A stretch of DNA of 64,000 nt, from the NCBI RefSeq assembly GCF_002837185.1, contig NZ_KZ478009.1, positions 16,830-80,829 on the forward strand. The letters run 5' to 3'. Below are positions 42,537 to 51,800 of this stretch, piece after piece. The notes beneath the pieces were generated by a model. That model did not search any database, had not been told where the DNA came from, and was given only the letters and a program-made list of their open reading frames with translations. Made by a program: the position numbers and the translations under genes. Positions within the stretch are counted from its first letter, which is position 1, and every line of letters starts with the position of its first letter. The DNA comes from Pseudomonas fluorescens. Its GTDB lineage: Bacteria > Pseudomonadota > Gammaproteobacteria > Pseudomonadales > Pseudomonadaceae.

Positions 42537-43135
42537 CCCAGCAGCTCCTCGAATTTCTTCACGGCCGACACGGTGATCAACACCTTGTCGTATGCGATCA
42601 GACTAACTGGATCGGAACCTTGCACGTCACGTACATCAACGTGTGGCAGGTTGCGAGCAGCCAGGTACAGGTTCTGATCAACAGCTTCAGACACGATCAA
42701 AACATCGGTCAGGCTCATGTTGTTCAGTTTGCCCAGCAGATCTTTGGTTTTTGGACTTTCAACAGCGAAGTCCTGAACCACGACCAGACGATCGGTACGC
42801 ACGAGTTCAGCAAGGATGGAGCGCAGTGCTGCGCGGTACATCTTCTTGTTGAGCTTCTGCGAGTGATCCTGTGGACGAGCTGCGAAAGTGGTACCGCCGC
42901 CACGCCAGATTGGGCTACGGATAGTACCGGCACGAGCACGGCCAGTGCCTTTCTGACGCCAAGGGCGCTTACCGCCACCACGTACGTCGGAACGGGTCTT
43001 TTGCTGCTTGCTACCTTGACGGCCGCCGGCCATGTAGGCCACGACTGCTTGGTGAACGAGCGTCTCGTTGAATTCGCCGCCAAATGTCAGTTCGGAAACT
43101 TCGATCGCTTGAGCGTCATTTACATTTAATTGCAT
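42533..43135 (-). CDS. rplD: 50S ribosomal protein L4
   Basis: A 200-residue L4. The tunnel-lining loop contains [20 protein letters not shown] and the globular part follows. In E. coli L4 also autoregulates the S10 operon. It has an ATGA overlap with rplW and follows rplC by 12 bp. No macrolide-type loop change was seen. Confidence 0.98.
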
Positions 43136-43147
43136 GTCAGCTTCCCC

Positions 43148-43783
43148 TTAACCGCGAGCCTTGGCCGCTGGACGTACAACCAGGTTGCCGCCAGTAGCGC
43201 CAGGAACAGCACCCTTGACCAACAACAGATTGCGTTCAGCGTCGACGCGCACTACTTCGAGGGACTGCACGGTCACGCGCTCAGCGCCCATATGACCGGA
43301 CATTTTTTTGCCCTTGAATACACGACCAGGAGTCTGGCACTGGCCAATAGAGCCCGGGACGCGGTGGGAAACGGAGTTACCGTGAGTGTTGTCTTGACCA
43401 CGGAAATTCCAACGCTTGATCGTACCCTGGAAGCCTTTACCCTTGGACTGACCGGTTACATCAACCAGTTGACCAGCGGCGAAGATTTCAGCGTTGATCA
43501 GATCGCCAGCCTGGTAGTCGCCGTCTTCAAGACGGAACTCCATGACGGTGCGACCAGCTGCAACGTTTGCTTTAGCGAAGTGACCTGCTTGAGCAGCAGT
43601 CACGCGCGAAGCACGACGCTCGCCGACAGTGACTTGCACTGCACGATAGCCATCGGTCTCTTCAGTTTTGAACTGGGTGACGCGATTCGGTTCGATCTCA
43701 ATGACCGTGACCGGAATGGAGACACCTTCTTCGGTGAAAATACGGGTCATACCGCATTTACGACCGACTACACCAATAGTCAT
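43148..43783 (-). CDS. rplC: 50S ribosomal protein L3
   Basis: A 211-residue L3. The ATG at 43783 (MTIGVVGRKCGMTRIFTEEG) is chosen over an upstream extension. The finger near the peptidyl-transferase centre includes NFRGQDNTHGNSVSHRVPGS, and the Gln-containing loop modified by PrmB in E. coli lies in this region. An 81-bp gap separates it from rpsJ. Confidence 0.98.
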   Translation of the reverse strand: MTIGVVGRKCGMTRIFTEEGVSIPVTVIEIEPNRVTQFKTEETDGYRAVQVTVGERRASRVTAAQAGHFAKANVAAGRTVMEFRLEDGDYQAGDLINAEIFAAGQLVDVTGQSKGKGFQGTIKRWNFRGQDNTHGNSVSHRVPGSIGQCQTPGRVFKGKKMSGHMGAERVTVQSLEVVRVDAERNLLLVKGAVPGATGGNLVVRPAAKARG

Positions 43784-43864
43784 GTTGTAAACCTCATGAG
43801 TGTACGGGGCTTTCACCCGCTATGGCCGCCCATTTCAGAGCGTTACACGACTAAGACCCAAGTC

Positions 43865-44176
43865 TTAGCCGAGGCTGATCTGTACTTCCACACCGGCCGC
43901 CAGATCAAGCTTCATAAGTGCATCAACGGTTTTATCCGTTGGCTGGACGATGTCCAGTACGCGCTTATGAGTGCGGATCTCGTACTGGTCACGCGCGTCT
44001 TTGTTGACGTGCGGGGAGACCAGAACGGTGAACCGCTCTTTACGGGTAGGCAGTGGAATTGGACCACGCACTTGAGCACCAGTACGTTTCGCGGTTTCCA
44101 CGATTTCCTGGGTGGATTGGTCGATCAGGCGATGGTCAAAAGCCTTCAACCTGATACGGATTTGCTGATTTTGCAT
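43865..44176 (-). CDS. rpsJ: 30S ribosomal protein S10 (NusE)
   Basis: A 103-residue S10, first gene of the S10 operon, also acting as antitermination factor NusE. Start [20 protein letters not shown]; the long loop reads [20 protein letters not shown] and the end [20 protein letters not shown] strong promoter lies 63 bp upstream, directly after the tufA terminator. Confidence 0.98.
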
Positions 44177-44238
44177 TGGATTTCAGACTCCGGCTGCTAT
44201 TCCCAGCGAGCGCAATACGCCCGTTAAAAGGAGGCGCA

Positions 44239-44267
44239 ATTCTATAGACGGCCCTGATAGGTGTCAA
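44239..44267 (-). promoter_or_regulatory. S10-operon promoter
   Basis: -35 TTGACA at 44267-44262 and -10 TAGAAT at 44244-44239 on the minus strand, spacer 17 bp. It sits just below the tufA terminator and about 63 bp before rpsJ. Confidence 0.85.
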
Positions 44268-44272
44268 CCCAA

Positions 44273-44305
44273 TAAAAAAGGCCCCCGCTGAGCGGGGGCC
44301 TTTTC
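44273..44305 (-). terminator. Terminator of the str operon (after tufA)
   Basis: AAGGCCCCCGCT and AGCGGGGGCCTTTTTT around a CA-centred turn, followed by T run on the minus strand. It precedes the S10 promoter. Confidence 0.93.
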
Positions 44306-44335
44306 AAAACATCAGAGCTATCTCAGAAGAGATAA

Positions 44336-45529
44336 TTACTCGATGATTTTAGCTACAACACCAGCACCAACGGTACGGCCGCCTTCACGGATTGCGAAAC
44401 GCAGACCGTCTTCCATAGCGATGGTTTTGATCAGGGTGACAACCATTTTGATGTTGTCGCCTGGCATTACCATTTCTACGCCTTCCGGCAGTTCGCAGTT
44501 ACCAGTTACGTCGGTAGTACGGAAGTAGAACTGTGGACGGTAGCCTTTGAAGAACGGAGTGTGACGGCCGCCTTCTTCTTTGCTCAGCACGTACACTTCA
44601 GCTTCGAACTTGGTGTGCGGCTTAACCGAACCTGGCTTGACCAGAACCTGGCCACGCTCAACGTCGTCACGCTTGGTACCACGCAGCAGAACGCCGCAGT
44701 TCTCGCCAGCACGACCTTCGTCGAGCAGCTTACGGAACATTTCAACACCGGTGCAGGTGGTGACGGTAGTGTCACGCAGACCAACGATTTCCAGTGGATC
44801 CTGAACCTTGACGATACCGCGCTCGATACGACCAGTTACAACAGTACCGCGACCGGAGATCGAGAATACGTCTTCGATTGGCATCAGGAACGGCTTGTCG
44901 ATAACACGGACTGGATCTGGGATGTAGCTGTCCAGAGTCTCAACCAGTTTACGAACGGACGTGGTGCCCATTTCGTTATCGTCTTTGCCTTCCAGAGCCA
45001 TACGAGCAGAACCGATGATGATCGGAGTGTCGTCACCTGGGAAGTCGTAAGTGCTCAGCAGGTCGCGCACTTCCATCTCAACCAGTTCCAGCAGCTCAGC
45101 GTCGTCTACCAGGTCAGCCTTGTTCAGGTAAACCACGATGTACGGAACGCCAACCTGACGGGACAGCAGGATGTGCTCACGGGTTTGTGGCATCGGACCA
45201 TCAGCGGCCGAGCAAACCAGGATTGCGCCGTCCATCTGGGCAGCACCGGTGATCATGTTCTTCACATAGTCAGCGTGACCTGGGCAGTCAACGTGAGCGT
45301 AGTGACGGATCAGCGAGTTGTATTCAACGTGCGCGGTGTTGATGGTGATACCACGAGCTTTCTCTTCTGGTGCGCTGTCGATTTTATCGAAATCAACGAT
45401 TGCGGAACCGAATACTTCGGAGCAAACGCGAGTCAGAGCAGCAGTCAGAGTGGTTTTACCGTGGTCAACGTGACCGATGGTGCCAACGTTGACGTGCGGT
45501 AGGGAACGATCAAATTTTTCTTTAGCCAC
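44336..45529 (-). CDS. tufA: Elongation factor Tu
   Basis: A 397-residue GTPase delivering aminoacyl-tRNA. The start is GTG at 45529 (read as Met), preceded by AAGGAG. GTPase motifs are GHVDHGKTT, DCPGHADY and NKAD; the C-terminal half carries the usual domains II and III. It is the last gene of the str operon. In P. aeruginosa a second copy (tufB) lies near tRNA-Trp; that locus is empty here, so this is the only tuf gene in the window. Confidence 0.98.
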   Translation of the reverse strand: MAKEKFDRSLPHVNVGTIGHVDHGKTTLTAALTRVCSEVFGSAIVDFDKIDSAPEEKARGITINTAHVEYNSLIRHYAHVDCPGHADYVKNMITGAAQMDGAILVCSAADGPMPQTREHILLSRQVGVPYIVVYLNKADLVDDAELLELVEMEVRDLLSTYDFPGDDTPIIIGSARMALEGKDDNEMGTTSVRKLVETLDSYIPDPVRVIDKPFLMPIEDVFSISGRGTVVTGRIERGIVKVQDPLEIVGLRDTTVTTCTGVEMFRKLLDEGRAGENCGVLLRGTKRDDVERGQVLVKPGSVKPHTKFEAEVYVLSKEEGGRHTPFFKGYRPQFYFRTTDVTGNCELPEGVEMVMPGDNIKMVVTLIKTIAMEDGLRFAIREGGRTVGAGVVAKIIE

Positions 45530-45559
45530 GACAATTAACTCCTTGCCTAAAGGACTGAA

Positions 45560-47665
45560 TCAGCCTTGTTTTTTGGATACAGTTTCAGCGATGTGCGCCG
45601 GAGCTGTGTTGTATTTTTTGAATTCCATAGAGTAGCTTGCGCGACCCTGGGACATGGAGCGAACGTCGGTCGCATAACCGAACATCTCACCCAACGGAAC
45701 CTCGGCGCGAATCACTTTGCCGGAAACCGTGTCTTCCATACCCAAGATCATGCCGCGACGACGGTTAAGGTCGCCCATGACATCACCCATATAGTCTTCA
45801 GGTGTAACAACTTCTACCGCCATGATTGGCTCAAGCAACTCACCACCGCCCTTCTGGGCCAGTTGCTTGGTTGCCATGGAGGCAGCCACCTTAAACGCCA
45901 TCTCGTTGGAGTCGACGTCGTGGTAAGAACCGTCAAAAACGGTTGCTTTCAGGCCGATCAGCGGATAGCCGGCAACAACACCGTTCTTCATCTGCTCTTC
46001 GATACCCTTCTGGATAGCAGGGATGTATTCCTTAGGAACAACACCACCTACTACTTCGTTCACGAATTGCAGACCTTCCTGACCTTCGTCAGCAGGAGCA
46101 AAACGGATCCAGCAGTGACCGAACTGACCACGACCGCCGGACTGACGAACGAACTTGCCTTCGATTTCACAGTTCTTCGTGATGCGCTCACGATAGGAAA
46201 CCTGAGGCTTACCGATGTTGGCTTCGACGTTGAACTCACGGCGCATCCGGTCAACCAGGATGTCCAGGTGCAGCTCGCCCATGCCGGAGATGATCGTTTG
46301 ACCAGTCTCTTCATCAGTCTTGACGCGGAAAGATGGATCTTCCTGAGCAAGCTTGCCCAGAGCGATACCCATTTTTTCCTGGTCATCCTTGGTCTTTGGC
46401 TCTACGGCAACCGAAATAACCGGCTCCGGGAAGTCCATGCGAACCAGGATGATTGGCTTGTCAGCGTTGCACAAGGTTTCACCGGTGGTGACGTCCTTCA
46501 TGCCGATCAAGGCCGCGATGTCACCAGCGCGCACTTCCTTGATTTCTTCACGGGCGTTTGCGTGCATTTGCACCATACGACCCACGCGCTCTTTCTTGCC
46601 TTTAACCGAGTTGATCACGCCGTCGCCGGAGTTCAACACGCCCGAGTAAACGCGGACGAAGGTCAAGGTACCCACGAATGGGTCAGTGGCAATTTTAAAT
46701 GCCAAAGCGGAGAACGGTTCTGCGTCGTCTGCGTGACGCTCCAGCTCGATAGTCTCGTCATCCGGGTCAGTACCCTTGATGGAAGGAATATCAACCGGTG
46801 CCGGCAGGTAGTCGATCACAGCATCGAGAACCAGGGGAACGCCCTTGTTCTTGAACGAGGAACCGCAAACAGCCAGGACGATTTCGCCAGCGATAGTACG
46901 CTGACGCAGAGCGGCCTTGATTTCCGCGTTGGTGAGTTCTTCACCTTCGAGGTACTTGTTCATCAGCTCTTCGTTGGCTTCAGCCGCAGCTTCAACCATG
47001 TTGTTGCGCCATTCGTCAGCCAGTTCCTGCAGTTCAGCAGGGATAGGCTTGCGAACAGGAACCATACCTTTGTCAGCGTCGTTCCAGTAAACAGCTTCCA
47101 TGGTCAGCAGATCGATCTGGCCTTGGAAATTGTCTTCGGAACCGATAGCCAACTGGATTGGCACCGGGGTGTGACCCAGACGCTGCTTGATCTGACCGAT
47201 CACGCGCAGGAAGTTCGCACCGGCACGGTCCATCTTGTTTACGTAAACAAGACGTGGAACACCGTATTTGTTGGCTTGACGCCATACGGTTTCCGACTGA
47301 GGCTCAACGCCCGAGGTACCGCAGAACACAACGACAGCGCCGTCGAGTACCCGCAGGGAACGTTCAACTTCAATGGTGAAGTCTACGTGGCCCGGGGTAT
47401 CGATTACGTTGAAGCGGTGCTCATCCTTGTACTGCTTCTCGGAACCTTTCCAGAAGGCGGTAATGGCAGCAGAAGTAATGGTAATACCACGCTCCTGCTC
47501 CTGAACCATCCAGTCTGTGGTCGCGGCGCCATCATGCACCTCGCCCATCTTGTGACTTTTGCCGGTGTAAAACAGTACGCGCTCAGTAGTGGTGGTTTTA
47601 CCAGCATCCACGTGAGCGACGATACCGATGTTACGGTAGCGGCTAATCGGAGTAGTACGAGCCAT
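45560..47665 (-). CDS. fusA: Elongation factor G
   Basis: A 701-residue translocase GTPase. Motifs are AHVDAGKTTTTER, DTPGHVDFTIEVERSL and NKMDRAGA. Domain IV-V segments include GSYHDVDSNEMAFKVAASMA near the tip. It lies between rpsG and tufA with 30-bp gaps, as in the str operon. Many Pseudomonas have a second EF-G elsewhere; it is not in this window. No fusidic-acid change was assessed. Confidence 0.98.
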   Translation of the reverse strand: MARTTPISRYRNIGIVAHVDAGKTTTTERVLFYTGKSHKMGEVHDGAATTDWMVQEQERGITITSAAITAFWKGSEKQYKDEHRFNVIDTPGHVDFTIEVERSLRVLDGAVVVFCGTSGVEPQSETVWRQANKYGVPRLVYVNKMDRAGANFLRVIGQIKQRLGHTPVPIQLAIGSEDNFQGQIDLLTMEAVYWNDADKGMVPVRKPIPAELQELADEWRNNMVEAAAEANEELMNKYLEGEELTNAEIKAALRQRTIAGEIVLAVCGSSFKNKGVPLVLDAVIDYLPAPVDIPSIKGTDPDDETIELERHADDAEPFSALAFKIATDPFVGTLTFVRVYSGVLNSGDGVINSVKGKKERVGRMVQMHANAREEIKEVRAGDIAALIGMKDVTTGETLCNADKPIILVRMDFPEPVISVAVEPKTKDDQEKMGIALGKLAQEDPSFRVKTDEETGQTIISGMGELHLDILVDRMRREFNVEANIGKPQVSYRERITKNCEIEGKFVRQSGGRGQFGHCWIRFAPADEGQEGLQFVNEVVGGVVPKEYIPAIQKGIEEQMKNGVVAGYPLIGLKATVFDGSYHDVDSNEMAFKVAASMATKQLAQKGGGELLEPIMAVEVVTPEDYMGDVMGDLNRRRGMILGMEDTVSGKVIRAEVPLGEMFGYATDVRSMSQGRASYSMEFKKYNTAPAHIAETVSKKQG

Positions 47666-47695
47666 AAAGCCCTCGCAAAATTAGTGAAGCTAAAA

Positions 47696-48166
47696 TTAGA
47701 AGCGGTAGTGCGAGAAAGCTTTGTTGGCTTCAGCCATACGGTGCACGTCTTCACGCTTCTTAACAGCAGCACCTTTACCTTCAGCAGCGTCCAACAGTTC
47801 GCCGGCCAAACGCAGAGCCATAGACTTCTCGCCGCGCTTACGGGCGAAGTCTACCAACCAGCGCATTGCCAGAGCGTTACGACGGGACGGACGAACTTCA
47901 ACCGGAACCTGGTAAGTAGCACCGCCTACACGGCGCGACTTCACTTCGACCAGCGGAGCGATGGCGTCGAGAGCTTTCTCGAAGATTTCCAGGGGGTCGC
48001 TGTTCTTGCGTTCTTTAACCTTTTCCAGCGCGCCATAAACGATACGCTCGGCAACGGCTTTCTTGCCGCTTTCCATCACGTGGTTCATGAACTTGGCCAG
48101 AATTTGGCTTCCGTATTTTGGATCGTCAAGCACTTCGCGCTTGGCTGCTACGCGTCTTCTTGGCAT
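47696..48166 (-). CDS. rpsG: 30S ribosomal protein S7
   Basis: A 156-residue S7, a primary 3'-domain 16S-binding protein. Start [20 protein letters not shown]; the segment [19 protein letters not shown] and the C-terminal [15 protein letters not shown] are typical. The 118-bp gap after rpsL contains GTCGGAGGCGTCCCGAAAGG, a likely structured region; in E. coli this spacer is the S7 translational operator. Confidence 0.98.
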
Positions 48167-48284
48167 GGATAAGCCCTCAAACGGTCTTCAGGTTCGCTCG
48201 GAATCGGTGCCCTTTCGGGACGCCTCCGACCTTACTCTTATCGACTCAGAAAATAAGATGATTCAGTTTTACAAAAAGCCGCTA

Positions 48285-48656
48285 CTACTTAGGCTTCTTG
48301 GTACCGTACTTCGAACGACCCTGGTTACGACCTTTAACGCCGGAAGTATCCAAGGAGCCGCGTACGGTGTGATAACGAACACCTGGCAAGTCTTTTACAC
48401 GACCGCCGCGGATCAGTACCACGCTGTGCTCTTGCAGGTTGTGGCCTTCACCGCCGATGTACGAGGAAACCTCGAAACCGTTGGTCAGGCGCACACGGCA
48501 TACTTTACGCAGTGCCGAGTTAGGTTTTTTCGGCGTGGTGGTATACACACGGGTGCATACGCCACGACGTTGCGGGCAGTTCTGCAGCGCAGGCACGTCG
48601 GATTTCTCGACGATACGCTTACGCGGCTGACGTACCAGCTGGTTGATAGTTGCCAT
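48285..48656 (-). CDS. rpsL: 30S ribosomal protein S12
   Basis: A 123-residue S12 of the decoding centre. Lys43 in TTTPKKPNSALRK and Lys88-Asp89 in GGRVKDLPGVRYH are wild type, the sites of common streptomycin resistance. It is first in the str operon, with a TTGACT-17-TAGACT promoter about 92 bp upstream. Confidence 0.98.
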   Translation of the reverse strand: MATINQLVRQPRKRIVEKSDVPALQNCPQRRGVCTRVYTTTPKKPNSALRKVCRVRLTNGFEVSSYIGGEGHNLQEHSVVLIRGGRVKDLPGVRYHTVRGSLDTSGVKGRNQGRSKYGTKKPK

Positions 48657-48747
48657 CTACTAGCTCCACTGTTGTCTTGCGACGCTATTGTCTTGCAAGA
48701 AAAGCAAAATGGCAGGAACGAATTCCCGCCAAATTTAGGGGTACAAG

Positions 48748-48776
48748 AGTCTAAAGAGGATCTTGTCCCCAGTCAA
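48748..48776 (-). promoter_or_regulatory. str-operon promoter (rpsL)
   Basis: -35 TTGACT at 48776-48771 and -10 TAGACT at 48753-48748 on the minus strand, spacer 17 bp, about 92 bp before the rpsL ATG and downstream of the rpoC hairpin. Confidence 0.8.
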
Positions 48777-48792
48777 GGCAAGGCCCCGACCT

Positions 48793-48840
48793 CCCCACTC
48801 GTCGAACCGGTGCATATATGCCTCGATCCGACGAATGGGG
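48793..48840 (-). terminator. Large hairpin between rpoC and rpsL
   Basis: CCCCATTCGTCG pairs with CGACGAGTGGGG (one wobble), around a 24-base loop containing a further palindrome, GCATATATGC. There is no T run after it, so it may be an RNA-processing or rho-assisted end rather than a simple intrinsic terminator. Confidence 0.5.
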
Positions 48841-48872
48841 GTGTCAGGGCCCAGTCTCATCTATCGCAGAAC

Positions 48873-51800
48873 TCAGTTACCGCTTGAGTTCAGCGCTTCG
48901 GTCAGTGCAGCTTCCACTTCACTGGCGCTTACGCGCAACGGCTTGTCAGCATCACGGCGGCGCTTGCGCTCGCTGTGGTAAGCCAAACCGGTACCAGCCG
49001 GGATCAAACGACCCACGACTACGTTTTCCTTCAGGCCGCGCAGGTAATCGCGCTTGCCGGTTACCGCTGCTTCGGTCAGTACACGAGTGGTCTCCTGGAA
49101 GGAGGCCGCCGAGATGAACGACTCAGTGGACAACGACGCCTTCGTGATACCCAGCAGCACGCGAGTGAACTTGGAAACGAATTTCTCGTCGTTCGCCAGG
49201 CGCTCGTTTTCTACCAGTACGTGAGTCAGCTCCATCTGGTCGCCCTTGATGAAACTGGAATCGCCGGATTCAGCGATTTCAACTTTACGCAACATCTGAC
49301 GCAGGATGGTCTCGATGTGCTTATCGTTGATCTTCACGCCTTGCAGACGGTAAACGTCCTGGATCTCGTTAACGATGTACTTGGCCAGCGCGCTCACACC
49401 CAGCAGACGCAGGATATCGTGCGGATCGCTCGGGCCGTCGGAGATAACTTCGCCGCGGTTTACCTGTTCGCCTTCGAAGACGTTCAGGTGACGCCACTTC
49501 GGAATCAGCTCTTCGTACGGATCGCTACCGTCGTTCGGGGTAATGACCAGACGGCGCTTGCCCTTGGTCTCTTTACCGAAGGCGATGGTGCCGCTGACTT
49601 CAGCCAGAATCGACGCTTCTTTCGGACGACGCGCTTCGAACAAGTCGGCAACACGCGGCAGACCACCGGTGATGTCGCGAGTTTTCGAAGTTTCTTGCGG
49701 GATACGCGCGATAACATCACCGATCGCGATCTTCGCACCATCCGCTACACCGACCAGGGCGTTGGCTGGCAGGAAGTACTGAGCGATTACGTCAGTACCT
49801 GGCAGCAACAGATCCTTGCCGTTGTCGTCGACCATCTTCACGGCAGGACGGATGTCTTTACCGGCAGCTGGACGATCTTTGGCGTCAAGTACTTCAATGT
49901 TGGTCATACCGGTCAATTCGTCAGTCTGACGCTTGATCGTGATGCCTTCTTCCATGCCCACGTAGGTCACGGTACCTTTCATTTCGGTAACGATTGGGTG
50001 GGTGTGCGGATCCCACTTGGCAACGATTGCGCCAGCGTCGACCTTGTCACCTTCCTTCACCGAAATCACAGCACCGTACGGCAGCTTGTAACGCTCGCGC
50101 TCACGACCGTAGTCGTCAGCGATTGCCAGCTCACCGGAACGGGACACAGCAACCAGGTGGCCATCCACTCGCTCAACGTGCTTGAGGTTGTGCAGGCGGA
50201 CGGTACCGCCATTCTTCACCTGAACACTGTCAGCTGCGGAGGTCCGGCTTGCCGCACCACCGATGTGGAACGTACGCATGGTCAGCTGGGTACCCGGCTC
50301 ACCGATGGACTGGGCAGCGATAACGCCGACCGCTTCACCGATGTTCACCTGGTGGCCACGAGCCAAATCACGGCCGTAGCACTTGGCGCAGATGCCGTAG
50401 CGGGTTTCGCAGCTGATCGGCGAGCGAACGATCACTTCGTCGATGCTGTTGAGTTCGATGAACTCGACCCACTTCTCGTCTACCAGGGTGCCGGCAGGAA
50501 CGATAACTTCCTCGGTACCTGGCTTGAACACGTCACGGGCAATCACACGACCCAATACGCGCTCACCCAGTGGTTCTACAACGTCACCGCCTTCAATGTG
50601 CGGTGTCATCAGCAGGCCGTGCTCGGTGCCGCAATCGATCTCGGTGACAACCAGATCTTGTGCAACGTCTACCAGACGACGCGTCAGGTAACCGGAGTTA
50701 GCGGTTTTCAACGCGGTATCCGCCAGACCCTTACGAGCACCGTGAGTGGAGATGAAGTACTGAAGTACGCTCAAACCTTCACGGAAGTTCGCAGTAATCG
50801 GGGTTTCGATGATGGAGCCATCCGGCTTGGCCATCAGGCCACGCATACCGGCGAGCTGACGGATCTGCGCAGCAGAACCCCGTGCGCCCGAGTCGGCCAT
50901 CATGTACATCGAGTTGAAGGACTCCTGATCAACTTCGTCGCCATGACGGTCGATGACTTTCTCTTTCGAGAGGTTGGCCATCATCGCCTTGGACACTTCG
51001 TCGTTCGCCTTGGACCAAAGGTCGATCACTTTGTTGTACTTCTCGCCCTGGGTTACCAGGCCGGAGGCGTACTGGCTCTCGATCTCTTTCACTTCGTCAG
51101 TGGCAGCACTGATGATGCGAGCTTTTTCATCCGGGATAACGAAGTCGTTAACGCCGATGGAAACGCCAGAGATAGTCGAGTAAGCGAAACCTGTGTACAT
51201 CAACTGGTCAGCGAAGATCACGGTCTCTTTCAAACCAACCACGCGGTAGCACTGGTTGATCAGCTTGGAGATCGCCTTTTTCTTCATCGGCAGGTTGACG
51301 ACGTCGTACGACAGACCTTTTGGCACAACCTGGTACAACAGCGCACGGCCGACGGTGGTGTCGACGATACGAGTGTTGCTCACGCTGCCGCCGTCACGGT
51401 CGTTGACGGTTTCGTGGATCCGCACTTTGACCTTGGCGTGCAGTGCGGCTTCGCCGGCACGGAACACACGGTCAACTTCTTGCAGGTCAGCGAACACACG
51501 ACCTTCGCCTTTGGCGTTGATCGCTTCACGGGTCATGTAGTACAGACCCAATACAACGTCCTGCGACGGAACGATGATTGGCTCACCGTTGGCTGGCGAC
51601 AGAATGTTGTTGGTCGACATCATCAACGCACGCGCTTCCAACTGGGCTTCCAGTGTCAGCGGTACGTGCACGGCCATTTGGTCGCCGTCGAAGTCGGCGT
51701 TGTACGCAGCACAGACCAGAGGGTGCAGCTGGATAGCCTTACCTTCGATCAGTACCGGTTCAAACGCCTGGATACCCAGACGGTGAAGGGTCGGTGCACG

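Noticed and set aside
45566..48172. 868-codon plus-strand open frame opposite fusA and rpsG
   Set aside because: Same codon-bias artefact; it spans two real genes and an intergenic spacer, with no family resemblance.
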